From positions 1 through 45,151 of the forward strand of contig NZ_FXUF01000022.1 of the NCBI RefSeq assembly GCF_900182905.1: a stretch of 45,151 bases of DNA. Reading direction: 5' to 3'. Positions 1-9,500 of the stretch are shown here, piece after piece. Source of the stretch: Anoxynatronum buryatiense (GTDB lineage: Bacteria; Bacillota; Clostridia; Peptostreptococcales; Tindalliaceae). Below the pieces are notes generated by a model. It saw only the letters and a list, made by a program, of their open reading frames with translations, did no database searches and was not told where the DNA came from. The stretch's first letter is position 1. Each line of letters begins with the position of its first letter. The position numbers and the translations under genes were made by a program.

Positions 1-25
1 TCGTACATCCGGCCGAAAAAAAGAA

Positions 26-70
26 AAGCCCCAAATCCTTTGTTATTGAAGGGTTTCAGGGCTTTTTTTA
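26..70. terminator. Bidirectional intrinsic terminator
   Basis: AAAGCCCC and GGGCTTTT arms close a hairpin. There is a T-run on the plus side and a T-rich tail on the minus side. It lies downstream, in minus orientation, of the degenerate operator at 79-119. Confidence 0.6.
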
Positions 71-78
71 TGCATTTT

Positions 79-119
79 TCTGTCAAACTCAAGATTCTGA
101 CAAACAATGGTTACTGGCA
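79..119 (-). promoter_or_regulatory. Degenerate copy of the TCTGACA operator
   Basis: TCTGTCA (79-85), TCTGACA (96-102) and ACTGGCA (113-119) sit at 17-bp pitch. They resemble the operators at 1371, 9653, 16604 and 21225, but the 11-bp pitch and the -10 box are missing. It is probably a decayed relative, or serves a gene beyond the left edge. Confidence 0.35.
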
Positions 120-141
120 AACGTTATAAATCTTCCTTCAC

Positions 142-187
142 ATAAAAAAACAAGGCCCCAGAAACAGATTCCAGTTCCGGGGTCTTG
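142..187 (-). terminator. Terminator of the response-regulator gene
   Basis: In the minus direction a GC-rich stem (174-187 pairing with 151-164) is followed by a run of seven T at 144-150. It begins about 30 bases after the stop codon of the response regulator. Confidence 0.8.
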
Positions 188-218
188 GAAGGTCCTGCAA
201 GGAAGCATCGTTTTTGCA

Positions 219-1322
219 CTACTCCTCAACAGATAAGTCTTTTATTCGCTTCGAGGGGGTCGCATCATACTCCTCTTCCAGGGTGCGTTCCAACCATTGA
301 TAATGGTTAAAGGCAGCTACGGCATTGCCTGTTTTCTGATAGATGTTCATCAGCCTATAATTTAAATCTTCATCAAAAGGAGCCAGTTTTGTGATGCCCT
401 TTAAAACCCTTACGGTCGCCTCTTCACATCCTCTAGTGCTATAGGCATTCATCATCTCTTTCAAGGCGATCAAAAGATCTTCCCGCAGCTGTTGATCCTT
501 TCCTGTGGCCCATAAATACCCTTCTTCTGCTAAGAAACCTTTCGCAAACAGAATTCCTGCCTTTTCAACCGCAGTGTATGTGGCCGTATTCTCCCGATTA
601 AAGCTGCTTAAGGCTTGTGTCACATGGAAATAATCACTGACTCCCTCTGTTATCCATAGACAGTAGCTGTTATCACTGTAGTTCAGTTGTACTGACTTTT
701 TTATTGAAGAAAAAAGATTTCGAATTTTGCATACGGATGTTTGTAAAATCTGCAGTGCTTTTTCCTGATCATGTTCGGGCCAAAGATCTTCAATGATTTT
801 TTCTTTGTGGATATAATGACCCTGCTCCATTAGCAGGTAAGCAAACAGTTCTTTGGCCTTGGTTCGTTGCCATTTAACCGGATTATCGCCGATGGTAACC
901 ATTAGCTTACCAAAAACTCTGATATGAAAGATTGTTGCTGACTCCTGGCTTTGAGCGCCGATTTCATTTTTAATTTTTTCAACCATTCGCTGAAATCGTT
1001 CAGCTTTTATGGGTTTTAGAATATAGTCAATGGCATTGATGTCAAATGCCTGGACTGCGTACTGATTATAGCTGGTTATAAAAACGATTATCAGAGCGGC
1101 GTTTGTCTCTAACAGCTTTTCAGCAAGGGTAATACCATCCATTTCAGGCAGATCGATATCGATAAATGCCACTTGAGGAGCGGTCATTTCAATTTCCTCG
1201 AGAGCCATTAAAGGATTTTGATACTTACCAACAACATGAAACGACTCCGTTTTGTCAATAAAGTCACTGGATTCTTCAAGGTTGTACCATTCGTCATCTA
1301 CCACTATGGCTCTAATCATCAT
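219..1322 (-). CDS. Response regulator with receiver, SARP-like winged-helix and BTAD domains
   Basis: A cytoplasmic transcription factor of 367 residues. The N-terminal receiver (about 1-120) has the acidic pair VDDE, a phospho-acceptor Asp near 55 in FIDIDLPEMDG, and the KP motif in YILKPI. A winged-helix of OmpR/SARP type (about 130-225) follows, with KWQRTKAKELFAYLL and KEKIIEDLWP. The C-terminus is a BTAD-type helical domain ending in WLERTLEEEYDATPSKRIKDL. A GTG lies one codon upstream, but GGAG at 8-base spacing favours the ATG at 1322. It follows the kinase gene with its own promoter (1356-1388) that carries the shared TCTGACA repeats, so autoregulation is likely. The combination of receiver and SARP/BTAD domains is known in Clostridia; the target genes proposed here are an inference from the repeated operator. 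Confidence 0.9.
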   Translation of the reverse strand: MMIRAIVVDDEWYNLEESSDFIDKTESFHVVGKYQNPLMALEEIEMTAPQVAFIDIDLPEMDGITLAEKLLETNAALIIVFITSYNQYAVQAFDINAIDYILKPIKAERFQRMVEKIKNEIGAQSQESATIFHIRVFGKLMVTIGDNPVKWQRTKAKELFAYLLMEQGHYIHKEKIIEDLWPEHDQEKALQILQTSVCKIRNLFSSIKKSVQLNYSDNSYCLWITEGVSDYFHVTQALSSFNRENTATYTAVEKAGILFAKGFLAEEGYLWATGKDQQLREDLLIALKEMMNAYSTRGCEEATVRVLKGITKLAPFDEDLNYRLMNIYQKTGNAVAAFNHYQWLERTLEEEYDATPSKRIKDLSVEE

Positions 1323-1355
1323 CACTTCAACTCCGTTTAACTTAAGAATAGTTTC

Positions 1356-1388
1356 ATTATAGCAAAGGGCTCTGACAGGATTCTGACA
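1356..1388 (-). promoter_or_regulatory. Promoter and SARP-type operator of the response-regulator gene
   Basis: Direct repeats TCTGACA at 1371-1377 and 1382-1388 have an 11-bp pitch (plus-strand reading). They stand 9 bp from a perfect -10 box, TATAAT on the minus strand (1356-1361). No separate -35 box is visible, which fits activator-dependent promoters of the SARP type. Confidence 0.7.
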
Positions 1389-1393
1389 AATAG

Positions 1394-3067
1394 TTACGCT
1401 CTGGCGCCAGAGATCGGAATCGAAAAGGCGACGATTGTCCCCTCGCCTAATCTGCTTTCTATTTCAAGCCCCGCACCATAATTTTTGATTAATCTTTTAT
1501 GGATGTTAGGAATTCCTATTCCTTCATTGTGTTTTTCTTCTGCCGTTAACCGCAGAAGTTTTTCAGGAGGCATCCCAACTCCATCGTCCTTTACTTTGAA
1601 ATTTATCTTTTCCTCGTCATGGTCAATCATTAGCCAGATATTGCCTCCTGCTCCCTTTTTTAATATGCCATGGCAGATAGCGTTTTCCACCAGTGGCTGG
1701 AGAATCAGTCGAGGTATATTGAGTGCAGGAGTAGAGGTATGGATAATTTGAAAATTAAGCCTTTCACCAAATCTTGTCTTTTCAATGGCTACATATGTCC
1801 TGACTGCTTCCAGTTCTTCTTCTATTAACACCATTGAAGAAGTGCTGTCGAAGTAGCATCTATTGGCAAGGTATTCACCCAGATTTCCGATAAGCTCCCG
1901 GGCCCCTTCGGGATCCCTTTTAATCATGGCACCAATCACACTTAACGTGTTATTTAAAAAATGGGGATTGATTTGAGCTTGTAAGAAAGAAATCTCATTG
2001 ATCTCTGCCTTATCAATCGCAGTGGAGGCAATGTCTTCCAATACTTTTTGATTATCGACAAACAGGGTAATATCGTTGACCGTAAGTATTTGGCCAATTT
2101 CCAGCTCTTCCTCTACTATCTTGGTGATTACAGCCGAATAATATCTTGCCTGACCATTTTGGCGTAAAGTAAACTGGGGAACGGGGTTTTCATCGGAGAT
2201 TCCATTAAGTTCTGGATGCTTTTCTAAAAATGAAGTGAAGTTACCCTTCGCAGGCACATTCAGGTCGGGGTAGATTTTTAGAAAGGCTTCATTGGCATCG
2301 ACAATGTAATCCGTTGAGTCAATGAGGATAACCCCTTCTTTGGCTTGTTTGAATACTATCTCTGTCGCTATGGGAATGGTGTTAAAAACCCGAAGATAGA
2401 AGATACCAAAGATATACAGCATTCCCGAAAATATGGAGACAACCGGAAAGTAATCAATCCCAAGATAACTGGTATTGGTAGCATTTAAATAAACGGTAAG
2501 CCACGGTAGTATTGAAGAAGTTATCATGACTAAATAGCCGTATCTGTGCATACCTGTGGCCCTTAGTAACCCTCGCAGGTAATAAAACATGGCTATCATA
2601 CCTAAAAGGGTCCCTGAAGCGACCATTAAAAAAAAGAGAGGCCCTTTTTCAGTAATAATTACAGAAAAATACCCGTTGCTTTCAAAGCGATAAGCGGAAA
2701 TATAAAGCCCGTGATAGGAATTGGTAAAGAAAATCGCAATATATAAAAGAGGGTGATACAGTCCTGCGTATTTAGCTATTTGTAAGTGCTTTTTCGAAGC
2801 CCTGGCATACTCCATGCTCATCAACAGCCAAAGATAATGTTGAACTGGGATGGGTATATGTTGCAAATTAAACCAAACCAGAGCCGACGTTAAGTCTGGG
2901 GCATTCATTTCACCAATATATGCCCCGCCATAAAAAATTGCTGAGATCAAGAGCATGATAAAATACTTAGCTGCCGGCATTTTTCTTCTTTTATAAGCAT
3001 AGTTGATCAGTAGCAATGCACATAGAATCATTAGAATAAGCACGGATGTTATTATTGGTTTGACCAT
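1394..3067 (-). CDS. Sensor histidine kinase, 7TM + PAS + LytS-type kinase
   Basis: A membrane sensor kinase of 557 residues. The first about 230 residues carry seven hydrophobic helices, as in the histidine-kinase N-terminal 7TM family. A PAS-like segment follows (about 235-345), then the LytS/YehU-type His_kinase domain with the phospho-acceptor His in QINPHFLNNTL, and an HATPase domain with the N-box NAICHG and the G-box DDGVGMP. AGGAGG is only one base from an ATG at 3073 but seven bases from the ATG at 3067, so the latter (MVKPIITS) is preferred. The gene precedes the SARP-like regulator by about 70 bases and is its probable partner. The ligand is unknown. Confidence 0.9.
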   Translation of the reverse strand: MVKPIITSVLILMILCALLLINYAYKRRKMPAAKYFIMLLISAIFYGGAYIGEMNAPDLTSALVWFNLQHIPIPVQHYLWLLMSMEYARASKKHLQIAKYAGLYHPLLYIAIFFTNSYHGLYISAYRFESNGYFSVIITEKGPLFFLMVASGTLLGMIAMFYYLRGLLRATGMHRYGYLVMITSSILPWLTVYLNATNTSYLGIDYFPVVSIFSGMLYIFGIFYLRVFNTIPIATEIVFKQAKEGVILIDSTDYIVDANEAFLKIYPDLNVPAKGNFTSFLEKHPELNGISDENPVPQFTLRQNGQARYYSAVITKIVEEELEIGQILTVNDITLFVDNQKVLEDIASTAIDKAEINEISFLQAQINPHFLNNTLSVIGAMIKRDPEGARELIGNLGEYLANRCYFDSTSSMVLIEEELEAVRTYVAIEKTRFGERLNFQIIHTSTPALNIPRLILQPLVENAICHGILKKGAGGNIWLMIDHDEEKINFKVKDDGVGMPPEKLLRLTAEEKHNEGIGIPNIHKRLIKNYGAGLEIESRLGEGTIVAFSIPISGARA

Positions 3068-3140
3068 TTCCATCCCTCCTGGTCAGCGTTATCAATGCTG
3101 TTGGGTTTTATGCATGCCAAGTGTGTCATCACTTACACAT

Positions 3141-3169
3141 ATTGTACGCTAGACATGCGCATTTGTCAG
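3141..3169 (-). promoter_or_regulatory. Promoter of the histidine-kinase gene
   Basis: On the minus strand CTGACA (-35, 3164-3169), 17 bp, then TACAAT (-10, 3141-3146). It is a sigma-A-type promoter about 75 bases before the kinase start. It lacks the double TCTGACA operator, so the kinase appears to be expressed constitutively. Confidence 0.6.
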
Positions 3170-3189
3170 GTTCTTTTAATTATGTAAAT

Positions 3190-3221
3190 ACACCTCCTGG
3201 TAGTGTAAAGCCAGAAGGTGT
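3190..3221. terminator. Hairpin, likely terminator
   Basis: ACACCT-CTGG pairs with CCAG-AGGTGT around a short loop. The plus side continues TTTGTTTT. It separates the kinase promoter from the SLH remnant. Confidence 0.5.
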
Positions 3222-3262
3222 TTGTTTTGATACCTATTATATTATTTGAATCTTCACTATGT

Positions 3263-3450
3263 TTACGGGTTAATCAGTTGTGCCTTTACCAGTAAGTTTC
3301 TGACAGCTGTCGCTGCTTCAGCATGGGTGAAAGTGTCTTTCGGATTAATGGTTTCCCCAGTCTTTCCGCTAAAGACTCCTATGCTAACCGTTTTTTTGAC
3401 AGCCTCATAAGCCCAGTCAGCCACTTGGTCTTTGTCTTTATCATTTTCAT
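3263..3450 (-). pseudogene. 3' fragment of an SLH surface-protein gene
   Basis: Positions 3264-3441 are nearly identical to 6542-6720, the last about 60 codons of the SLH protein at 6541-9570. The fragment ends in LLVKAQLINP and a stop. It has no start codon in frame: an in-frame TAA lies a few codons upstream. Directly upstream, 3448-3469 matches the promoter leader of the 13650-16448 gene (16569-16590). A deletion therefore joined one gene's leader to another gene's tail. Confidence 0.85.
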
Positions 3451-3589
3451 AGGTTAAGATTCTTTATAGGAGTTTCTCCGCCAAGAAACAGTTCGGATCA
3501 ACGTCTTGAAAAAACTGGATGATATTTGAGGTTTTTTGTTAGATACTTTGATGTAGGTTTACATGCAAATCCCCAAAACAAAAACACTT

Positions 3590-3599
3590 CCTGCACTGG
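3590..3599 (+). repeat. 10-bp direct repeat (target duplication) left of the IS
   Basis: CCTGCACTGG occurs here and at 5351-5360, exactly bordering the insertion element. It would form the loop and upper stem of the interrupted terminator. Confidence 0.75.
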
Positions 3600-3646
3600 A
3601 GGCCACTGAAAAAGAACCATTTTTTCAATAACAATATTAGCAAATC

Positions 3647-3700
3647 AAAACAGAGCATGAACTATGCAGGTTTTTCACTGAATAGTTCGTGCTCTGTTTA
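3647..3700 (-). terminator. Transposase terminator
   Basis: CAGAGCATGAACTAT (3651-3665) pairs with ATAGTTCGTGCTCTG (3682-3696) with one G-T pair. A TTTT tract follows in the minus direction. It lies just after the transposase stop codon. Confidence 0.8.
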
Positions 3701-3723
3701 TTAATTAGTCAGTTTTCTCTATA

Positions 3724-5172
3724 TTATTGTCCTATCAACTTGAGTATTCTTTTAATATTCACCGTGAAAATTGAGAGTGTCCCTTGCATCTGCATACCAA
3801 TTAAGCCCGAAGCTATTGCTACATCATACCCGTGCTGATGTTTTAGTTCGCTATTTTTTGCTTCAATCATATAGCGTTCTTTGGCTCGCTCTTTGAAGTA
3901 TTTTGTTTCTTCAAACGCCTTTTGCTCTTTGTGAAGGTCTGATTTAATTGATACAGAATAGGATTTAGAATGAGCTCCTTCTTTGTAACAGCCTTCACGA
4001 TTAGAACACCGCTTGCATATCTCAACATCGAAATAGTATGTGGTGACTTGATTTCTAATTTTCTTACCACCTCGTGCTTTTCTTATGGCCATATGGTCAG
4101 CTGGACAAACATAAAGTCCTGCATCTTTGTTAAATTCGAACTTATTGTGTTGCTTGCGTGCACCTTGCGAAATAACGGGATTGAGTTTTAAAATCAGTTT
4201 AATCTTATTCTCTCGGAAATAGTCCAAATTTCTTTTTTCAGAATAGGCTGCGTCTCCAATGACTTCCTCAATCGTCATGCCAGCTTGCTGGCTCTTCTCA
4301 ACCAGTGTTTGGAGTTCTTTTCCGTCGTTTTTTTCTCCTGTTGTAACTGTGGCACCGGTAATGATGCGTTCTTCACTCATCGCAAGATGTGTTTTATACC
4401 CAAAAGCAGTATCGGCTGTCTTGTGACCAGTACGAGCGTCTTCATCTTTTGAAAGTGCTAACTGTTCAAGGTTATCTGCAATAGCTTCATTTAGGTAATT
4501 CAATCGTTCCTGCACTTTTGCGAAAGCTGAAAGTTCAGGGATCATTTCTACAGTGTGTGTCAGTTTTTGACAGTACTCGATCACATCTTCAAGCAGTCCA
4601 CTACTAACCTTCTGGGGTAGCTTTTGTTTTAACTTTTCATCAACTCTGTAAACTTCTTTTCTCAATACTTTGGCACGTTCCAACAGCACCTCACGTGCAG
4701 ACTTTTGATTATACCTGGCCTTTGTATGGGTGGCGTCCACGATGATTGTCTTGCTCACCAATATGCCCCTCTCTTTGGCAATCGCAACAGTTTTCCCAAT
4801 CAGCAAATCTAATAGGTTCATATCTTTTAGGCGCAGTTTTCGAAACTTGGTCAACGAACTCGGGTCAATCAAGTCTGTGTCTTCGGGTGTCATATTCAAA
4901 AAGTACTTGAAGGACATGTCATAGAGGGAACGCTCAACAACATCGACGTCCGAAATTTCATAAATAATCTTCAATAGCAGATATTTGAACATCAAAATCG
5001 GGTCTTTAGCTCCGCGCCCCTGATCTAGACTGTAATTGACAAGTAGTTCATCATAAATGAATGAAAAATCTACAAGCTCATTAATTTGCCTAAGCAGATT
5101 ATCTTTGGGAATAATGAGATCATAAAGGTTCATGTATTGGCTTATCGTTAGTTGCTGAGGTCCTTTTATCAT
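3724..5172 (-). CDS. IS1182-family transposase
   Basis: A protein of 482 residues that fills the insertion sequence and should catalyse its transposition. The N-terminal region has the features of this family: YSLDQGRGAKDPILMFKYLLL and DPSSLTKFRKLRL. The DDE catalytic core includes IIVDATHTKARY, the VIGDAAYSEKRN block and a C-terminal YMIEAKNSELKHQHG segment. A Cys cluster near 385 (CKRCSNREGC) is also typical. AAGGAG lies 8 bases before the ATG. No frameshift or internal stop is seen, so the enzyme is probably active. Confidence 0.92.
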   Translation of the reverse strand: MIKGPQQLTISQYMNLYDLIIPKDNLLRQINELVDFSFIYDELLVNYSLDQGRGAKDPILMFKYLLLKIIYEISDVDVVERSLYDMSFKYFLNMTPEDTDLIDPSSLTKFRKLRLKDMNLLDLLIGKTVAIAKERGILVSKTIIVDATHTKARYNQKSAREVLLERAKVLRKEVYRVDEKLKQKLPQKVSSGLLEDVIEYCQKLTHTVEMIPELSAFAKVQERLNYLNEAIADNLEQLALSKDEDARTGHKTADTAFGYKTHLAMSEERIITGATVTTGEKNDGKELQTLVEKSQQAGMTIEEVIGDAAYSEKRNLDYFRENKIKLILKLNPVISQGARKQHNKFEFNKDAGLYVCPADHMAIRKARGGKKIRNQVTTYYFDVEICKRCSNREGCYKEGAHSKSYSVSIKSDLHKEQKAFEETKYFKERAKERYMIEAKNSELKHQHGYDVAIASGLIGMQMQGTLSIFTVNIKRILKLIGQ

Positions 5173-5293
5173 TAGTATGCTCCTTCAAATAGAAATGTTG
5201 TTCTTCCAATACTATTCGACAACAAAGCCTCATTTCCTTTTTGAAATACTGCTTTATTTAAATTATTTTTGCTGGCATATTAACAACAAGAAG

Positions 5294-5328
5294 AAGACCG
5301 TTATCACTTTTTTCATGATAACGGTCTT
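5294..5328. terminator. Read-through-blocking hairpin at the IS promoter end
   Basis: A perfect 13-bp stem: AAGACCGTTATCA (5294-5306) with TGATAACGGTCTT (5316-5328). It lies inside the element, upstream of the transposase. Such hairpins commonly shield transposase genes from outside transcription. Confidence 0.6.
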
Positions 5329-5350
5329 TAATGAGTTTTTCAGTGGCCTC

Positions 5351-5360
5351 CCTGCACTGG
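5351..5360 (+). repeat. 10-bp direct repeat right of the IS
   Basis: Second copy of CCTGCACTGG. It continues into GGAAGTGTTTTTT, the right arm and tail of the terminator that the element split. Confidence 0.75.
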
Positions 5361-5511
5361 GAAGTGTTTTTTGTTGCGTTCGTCCACATTGTTTACTGAC
5401 TGGATTTTCAAAGAATGCACCCCCAAGGTAGAAACCAACGCTACCGCTGTGTGCGCTTGAATTGGGGCACATGGAGCAGTGATTTCAACAATCCTGCCCC
5501 TCTGGTAGCTA

Positions 5512-5787
5512 TCACCACCACGGCCACACCAAGTCTGCAGGGAAAGGGCACGGAGGAACGCCTGGCGCATTTCCCTCACATCCGCCGGCTACCTGGTCTA
5601 ATTCCGCTTCCGCCAACTCACTTTTGGGGTGCTTCGCAAAGAATTCTTCCATCTCCTGGGTTTCCTCTGCTGTCAAGGTCACACCAAAGGCTTGGACCAA
5701 CGAGAGTACTTCTTCTTTGGACAGACACTGAGCCATCTGCTGACATTGTTCCTTTGTAGCGGTTTGTAAAAAAACTTTTATTGACAT
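5512..5787 (-). CDS. Nif11-like leader (NHLP-type) RiPP precursor, orphan
   Basis: A precursor of 91 residues. The leader (about 69 residues) resembles the Nif11-like class, with STKEEVLSLVQAFGVT-like helices and the ending AEAELDQVAGG. The predicted core after Gly-Gly is 22 residues, rich in Pro, Cys and Trp, with two Cys and a PWW end. The start chosen is MSIKVFLQ because AAGGAG lies 9 bases before it; a longer frame upstream has no ribosome-binding site. No modification enzyme, peptidase-transporter or other maturation gene is in the window, so the type of modification cannot be assigned. The IS1182 element sits about 150 bases downstream, in what was probably this gene's terminator. Confidence 0.75.
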   Translation of the reverse strand: MSIKVFLQTATKEQCQQMAQCLSKEEVLSLVQAFGVTLTAEETQEMEEFFAKHPKSELAEAELDQVAGGCEGNAPGVPPCPFPADLVWPWW

Positions 5788-6038
5788 ACACCCACGCTCC
5801 TTATTAAAAGATCTTCTGTGCAACAAGTGCTTATAACCTACATTCCACGTCAATTAGTTAATTGCAATAAATTCGCTATTCTCCTGTAGTTTGCGAGGAT
5901 TTCAAGTAGCAACTTCTATATGCTAACATTTCATGTGCCCCCTTTCAACAACAACATTTTAAATGCGTGGTTATCTTGTGATAATGTCACCTAAAGGTTA
6001 CCTTGAGAAGATGTCACCTTCTGCGATAAACTACCATC

Positions 6039-6206
6039 ATGAAAAAGGAGGTGCATTATCATTTGAGCAAACAACAGCTGAACCGATTCAACATCATTTC
6101 TCTTACCCTTGCTGGACATCTTAAGATCAAAGAAGCTGCTGATCAGATGGAACTTAGTGAACGCCAGGTGATGAGACCTTTGATTAAACCAATTGTCCGA
6201 AAATAG
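6039..6206 (+). pseudogene. Transposase N-terminal helix-turn-helix remnant
   Basis: An open stretch of 55 codons. It reads SKQQLNRFNIISLTLAGHL followed by KIKEAADQMELSERQVMR, a helix-turn-helix as found at the N-terminus of ISNCY/IS481-like transposases, and then stops. The catalytic core is absent. A TTG at 6063 with AAGGAGGTG upstream may have been the original start. Repeated ATGTCACC motifs just upstream may be remains of the element's end. Confidence 0.6.
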
Positions 6207-6551
6207 ATCAACAATCATGAAGACGTCAGTAATCATGATGTGCGCAAACAGTATATTTCCTTCTCAGGCTACCTGGGCATTTTTTGCAATATGCTTCTTT
6301 TGCCGTGAAGTTAGCCCTGGGGCTGGTCATCAACAGCATCGCCGTGATCACCGATGCCTTTAATAACATGACAGACATCAGCTCGTCGGTGATTTCCATC
6401 ATCAGCGCCAAGATCTCCAATAACCCTCCCTGACGGCAATCACCACTACGGCCACGGCCGGGTGGAATTCATTGGTTCCCTTGTGGTGGACGCCATTCCC
6501 GCGGAAATGCCGGATACCACCCATATTGTGGACACCCACACTACGGGTTAA
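6207..6551 (+). pseudogene. Broken CDF-type cation efflux gene (N-terminal part)
   Basis: Pieces in three frames give HDVRKQYISFSGYLGIF, then VKLALGLVINSIAVITDAFNN with MTDISSSVISIISAKISN, then GNHHYGHGRVEFIGSLVV. These are the first transmembrane helices and the metal-site motifs (DAFNN, HYGHG) of cation diffusion facilitators. One base is lost near 6302 and one gained near 6430. The rest is missing: the frame runs into unrelated sequence and the end of the SLH gene. Confidence 0.85.
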
Positions 6552-9500
6552 TCAGTTGTGCCTTTACCAGTAAGTTTCTGACAGCTGTCGCTGCTTCAGC
6601 ATGGGTGAAAGTGTCTTTCGGATTAATGGTTTCCCCAGTCTTTCTGCTAAAGACTCCTATGCTAACCGTTTTTTTGACAGCCTCATAAGCCCAGTCAGCC
6701 ACTTGGTCTTTGTCTTTATACTTCTCTATGCGCTTGTTATCTGCTTCTTTTAGACCGACTATCTCCATGGCTCTTGCATACATGCTCATGGCTTCTTCTC
6801 TGGTGATTTGATCATTAGGTTTAAACGTTCTGTCCGGGTAGCCAGAAATGAGTCCATATTCTGTTGCAACTGTTATGGCGTTGAAAAGTTTGTCCTCTTT
6901 GCTGACATCGGTGAATTTAGTGGTTGTTATTTCATCGGTTCTATAGATTCCCAGCGCTTTTGTGATGTATTGTGCAAACTCGCCTCGGGTAATTGGTTGA
7001 TCTGGCTCAAAGGTATTTGGGTTTGATATGATCAGTCTGGCGGCCATGTCGTTAACAGGCACCTTTGACCAATGGTTTTCGACTGCCGCCACCGTTATCG
7101 GGTTCCCGATTAGTGTATAGATTGAATTTGTAAGGGAACTAATTCTTGCATACCACTTGCCGTCCTTTTCAAATACGACTGTTGGTACGTGGCTGTATGA
7201 ACCGTCTGCATGAAAGACAATGCCTGTGGCAACCTTACTTGGGTCAATGTCTTCTGGAATTCCCATTATTCGTTCTGCAAAATGGCTAAACTGATTGATT
7301 TTAACTTCTTGTACCTTGCCATCTGCAGACGTTGCCCTTGCTGTGATTTCAAATTGCACCGGATCAAACAGGATTTCATGACCGGATGCTGTTGCTTGCT
7401 CTTTTAGTGCTTCAGCCTGGGCAGCCGGTATTTTGTTGATGCTAATTTCCACGTCAATGGACTGTAAGCTGTCCAACGAGATTCCCATGGTTTGGGCTAT
7501 TTTTTCAATGGTAAAGTTTGCAGAGTCTATGCGATACTCAATCTTTTCTTCTCTCACGGAAAGTGTAACATTATGATCTTCCATCTTTTTAAGGATATCA
7601 CCGGTTAGCACGACTTTGATTATATCGCCTGTGTTTGTCACCGGTATGATGACTTCGTTGGTACCATTGTTTTCTTTAATGGCGTTTTCAAGATGATTTT
7701 TCATCTGCTGAGAATCCACGACCAATTTGATTTCTGTTCGCCCATCTATTTCGGTTCTGGTTTCTGTCCCTGATTTTTGTGTTTCATTATTGACAATAAT
7801 TGTTATGTCCTTTGATGCTGATGGTGTGGCAGGTGGCCGGGGTGAGGATGAACCAGAGCCGCCGCCTCCTGTTGACGGTGCTGTATATGTGGGTATTGTT
7901 ATCGTAATACTTGGGCTTGCGTGAAAGCCAACTTTGGCTCTATAACGTACATTGTAGGTTCCTGCTGATAATCCTGTGATTTCTGTTCCTGTTACTTCAA
8001 GCCATGTACTGCTTGCATGTAGCTTGTATTCCATGGTCGTCGTTGTCCCTGTTATTTTGCCATCATTATTGGCTGTGGATGTAGGGGCGATGCCTGCCAG
8101 TCCCGTTGGAGGAGCTTGTTCATCGTTAACGATGGGCGGGTTAGCTGCATTCTCTACGTCATCAAAGGCTGCTAATCCAGCACCTGCAATAACAAAATCT
8201 GTGGATGGTTCTGTTAAAGGACTTGTCAAATGCTGTTGGTAATGACCATCTGTTTTAACCTGATAGCTTGTGTCGGCCGGTACTGTAACAGCAATGCTTT
8301 GATAAGCTCTGGTTGGCGAAAAGCTGGTCATTGGATTAAAAACGTCTTTAACATGAATGTGTGTAGGCGTTCCTGCAGGTTTCTGCCCTGAGAGATTTGC
8401 CATAAACATCGCTGCTGTACTTGCAGCTTCAATATCGTCCGATAATGTATGAATAGCTGGATTCGATACAGTCTCTGAAGCTGCTTTCACTGTTGCAGCT
8501 GCATTTATGGTGATGGTGCCGCCTGCGCCACCAATTCCACCACCGATGCCTGCGCCCTGCCCTCCACTTGTGGCTGTTACTGTTCCACCTTCTATGGTGA
8601 TGTCTCCACCTGCTCCACTATCGCCACCACCAATGCCTGCGCCCATATCTCCACCTGTGGCTGTCACCGTTCCACCTTCTATGGTGACGGAGCCGCCTGC
8701 TCCATTATACCCACCACCAATGCCTGCGCCCATATCTCCACCTGTGGCTGTCACCGTTCCACCTTCTATGGTGACGGAGCCGCCTGCTTGCCAAGCGCCA
8801 CCACCGATGCCTGCACCGCCAGCCTCCCCTGTTGCTGTTACTGTTCCACCTTCTATGGTGGTGGTACCACCTACGCCACTAATTCCACCACCAATCCCTG
8901 CACCACTACTTCCACCTCTCGCTGTCACTGTTCCACCTTCTATGGTGATGTCTCCACCTGCTCCATTATACCCACCACCAATGCCTGCGCCCATATCTCC
9001 ACCTGTGGCTGTTATGTCTCCACCTTCTATGGTGATGTCTCCACCTGCTCCACTATCGCCACCACCAATGCCTGCGCCTTGTGATCCACCTTGCGCATTA
9101 AGAGAACCGGTTCCATTTATCGTAACTGTATTTCCACTGCTCACCTGCAAACCTGCCATTAATGCCCCACTTTTAAGGATGTTGGCACCTTCCAAAGTAA
9201 GTGTCCCATCTGCATTATTTTTCAATTCAAAGGCAGCCCCACTTGATTGAATATTAACATTCTGAATGGCAATCTTCGCCTTAACACCATCCACAAGAAC
9301 CCTGTTGGCTGTGGTGGTACCAGTAATGACAAGTGTATCATTTTCATAAACATGCGCTGTCACACTTGGTGCGCCATGTGACACGACTATCATACCATCA
9401 TGTCCACCTGTTCCCGCCGTCATGGTTATGTCCCCTTCATTTATGTAAAAGGTATGTTCAGTAGAACTACTGCTGACAGTATCTGCATACGCCGGCAGTC

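Larger units (their letters stand above)
3600..5350 (-). mobile_element. IS1182-family insertion sequence, complete
   Basis: An element of about 1.75 kb with inverted ends AGGCCACTGAAAAA (3600-3613 and the complement at 5336-5349) around one transposase gene. It is flanked by the 10-bp direct repeat CCTGCACTGG. The outer flanks (ACACTTCC to the left, GGAAGTGT with a T-run to the right) are complementary, so the target was the loop of an intrinsic terminator. The intact gene and ends suggest recent movement. Confidence 0.85.

Noticed and set aside
3577-5375. Longer IS ends of about 37 bp including ACACTTCC
   Set aside because: The outer part is better explained as the two arms of the interrupted terminator plus the 10-bp target duplication. 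The core inverted ends are AGGCCACTGAAAAA.
5340-5579. Minus frame of 79 codons after the IS1182 element
   Set aside because: It overlaps the Nif11-type precursor in another frame, has no ribosome-binding site and crosses the insertion junction.
8507-9250. Long plus-strand frame rich in Pro and Ala
   Set aside because: It is the complement of the glycine-rich 87-bp repeats of the SLH gene, which has a signal peptide, SLH domains, a ribosome-binding site and a promoter. The plus frame has none.
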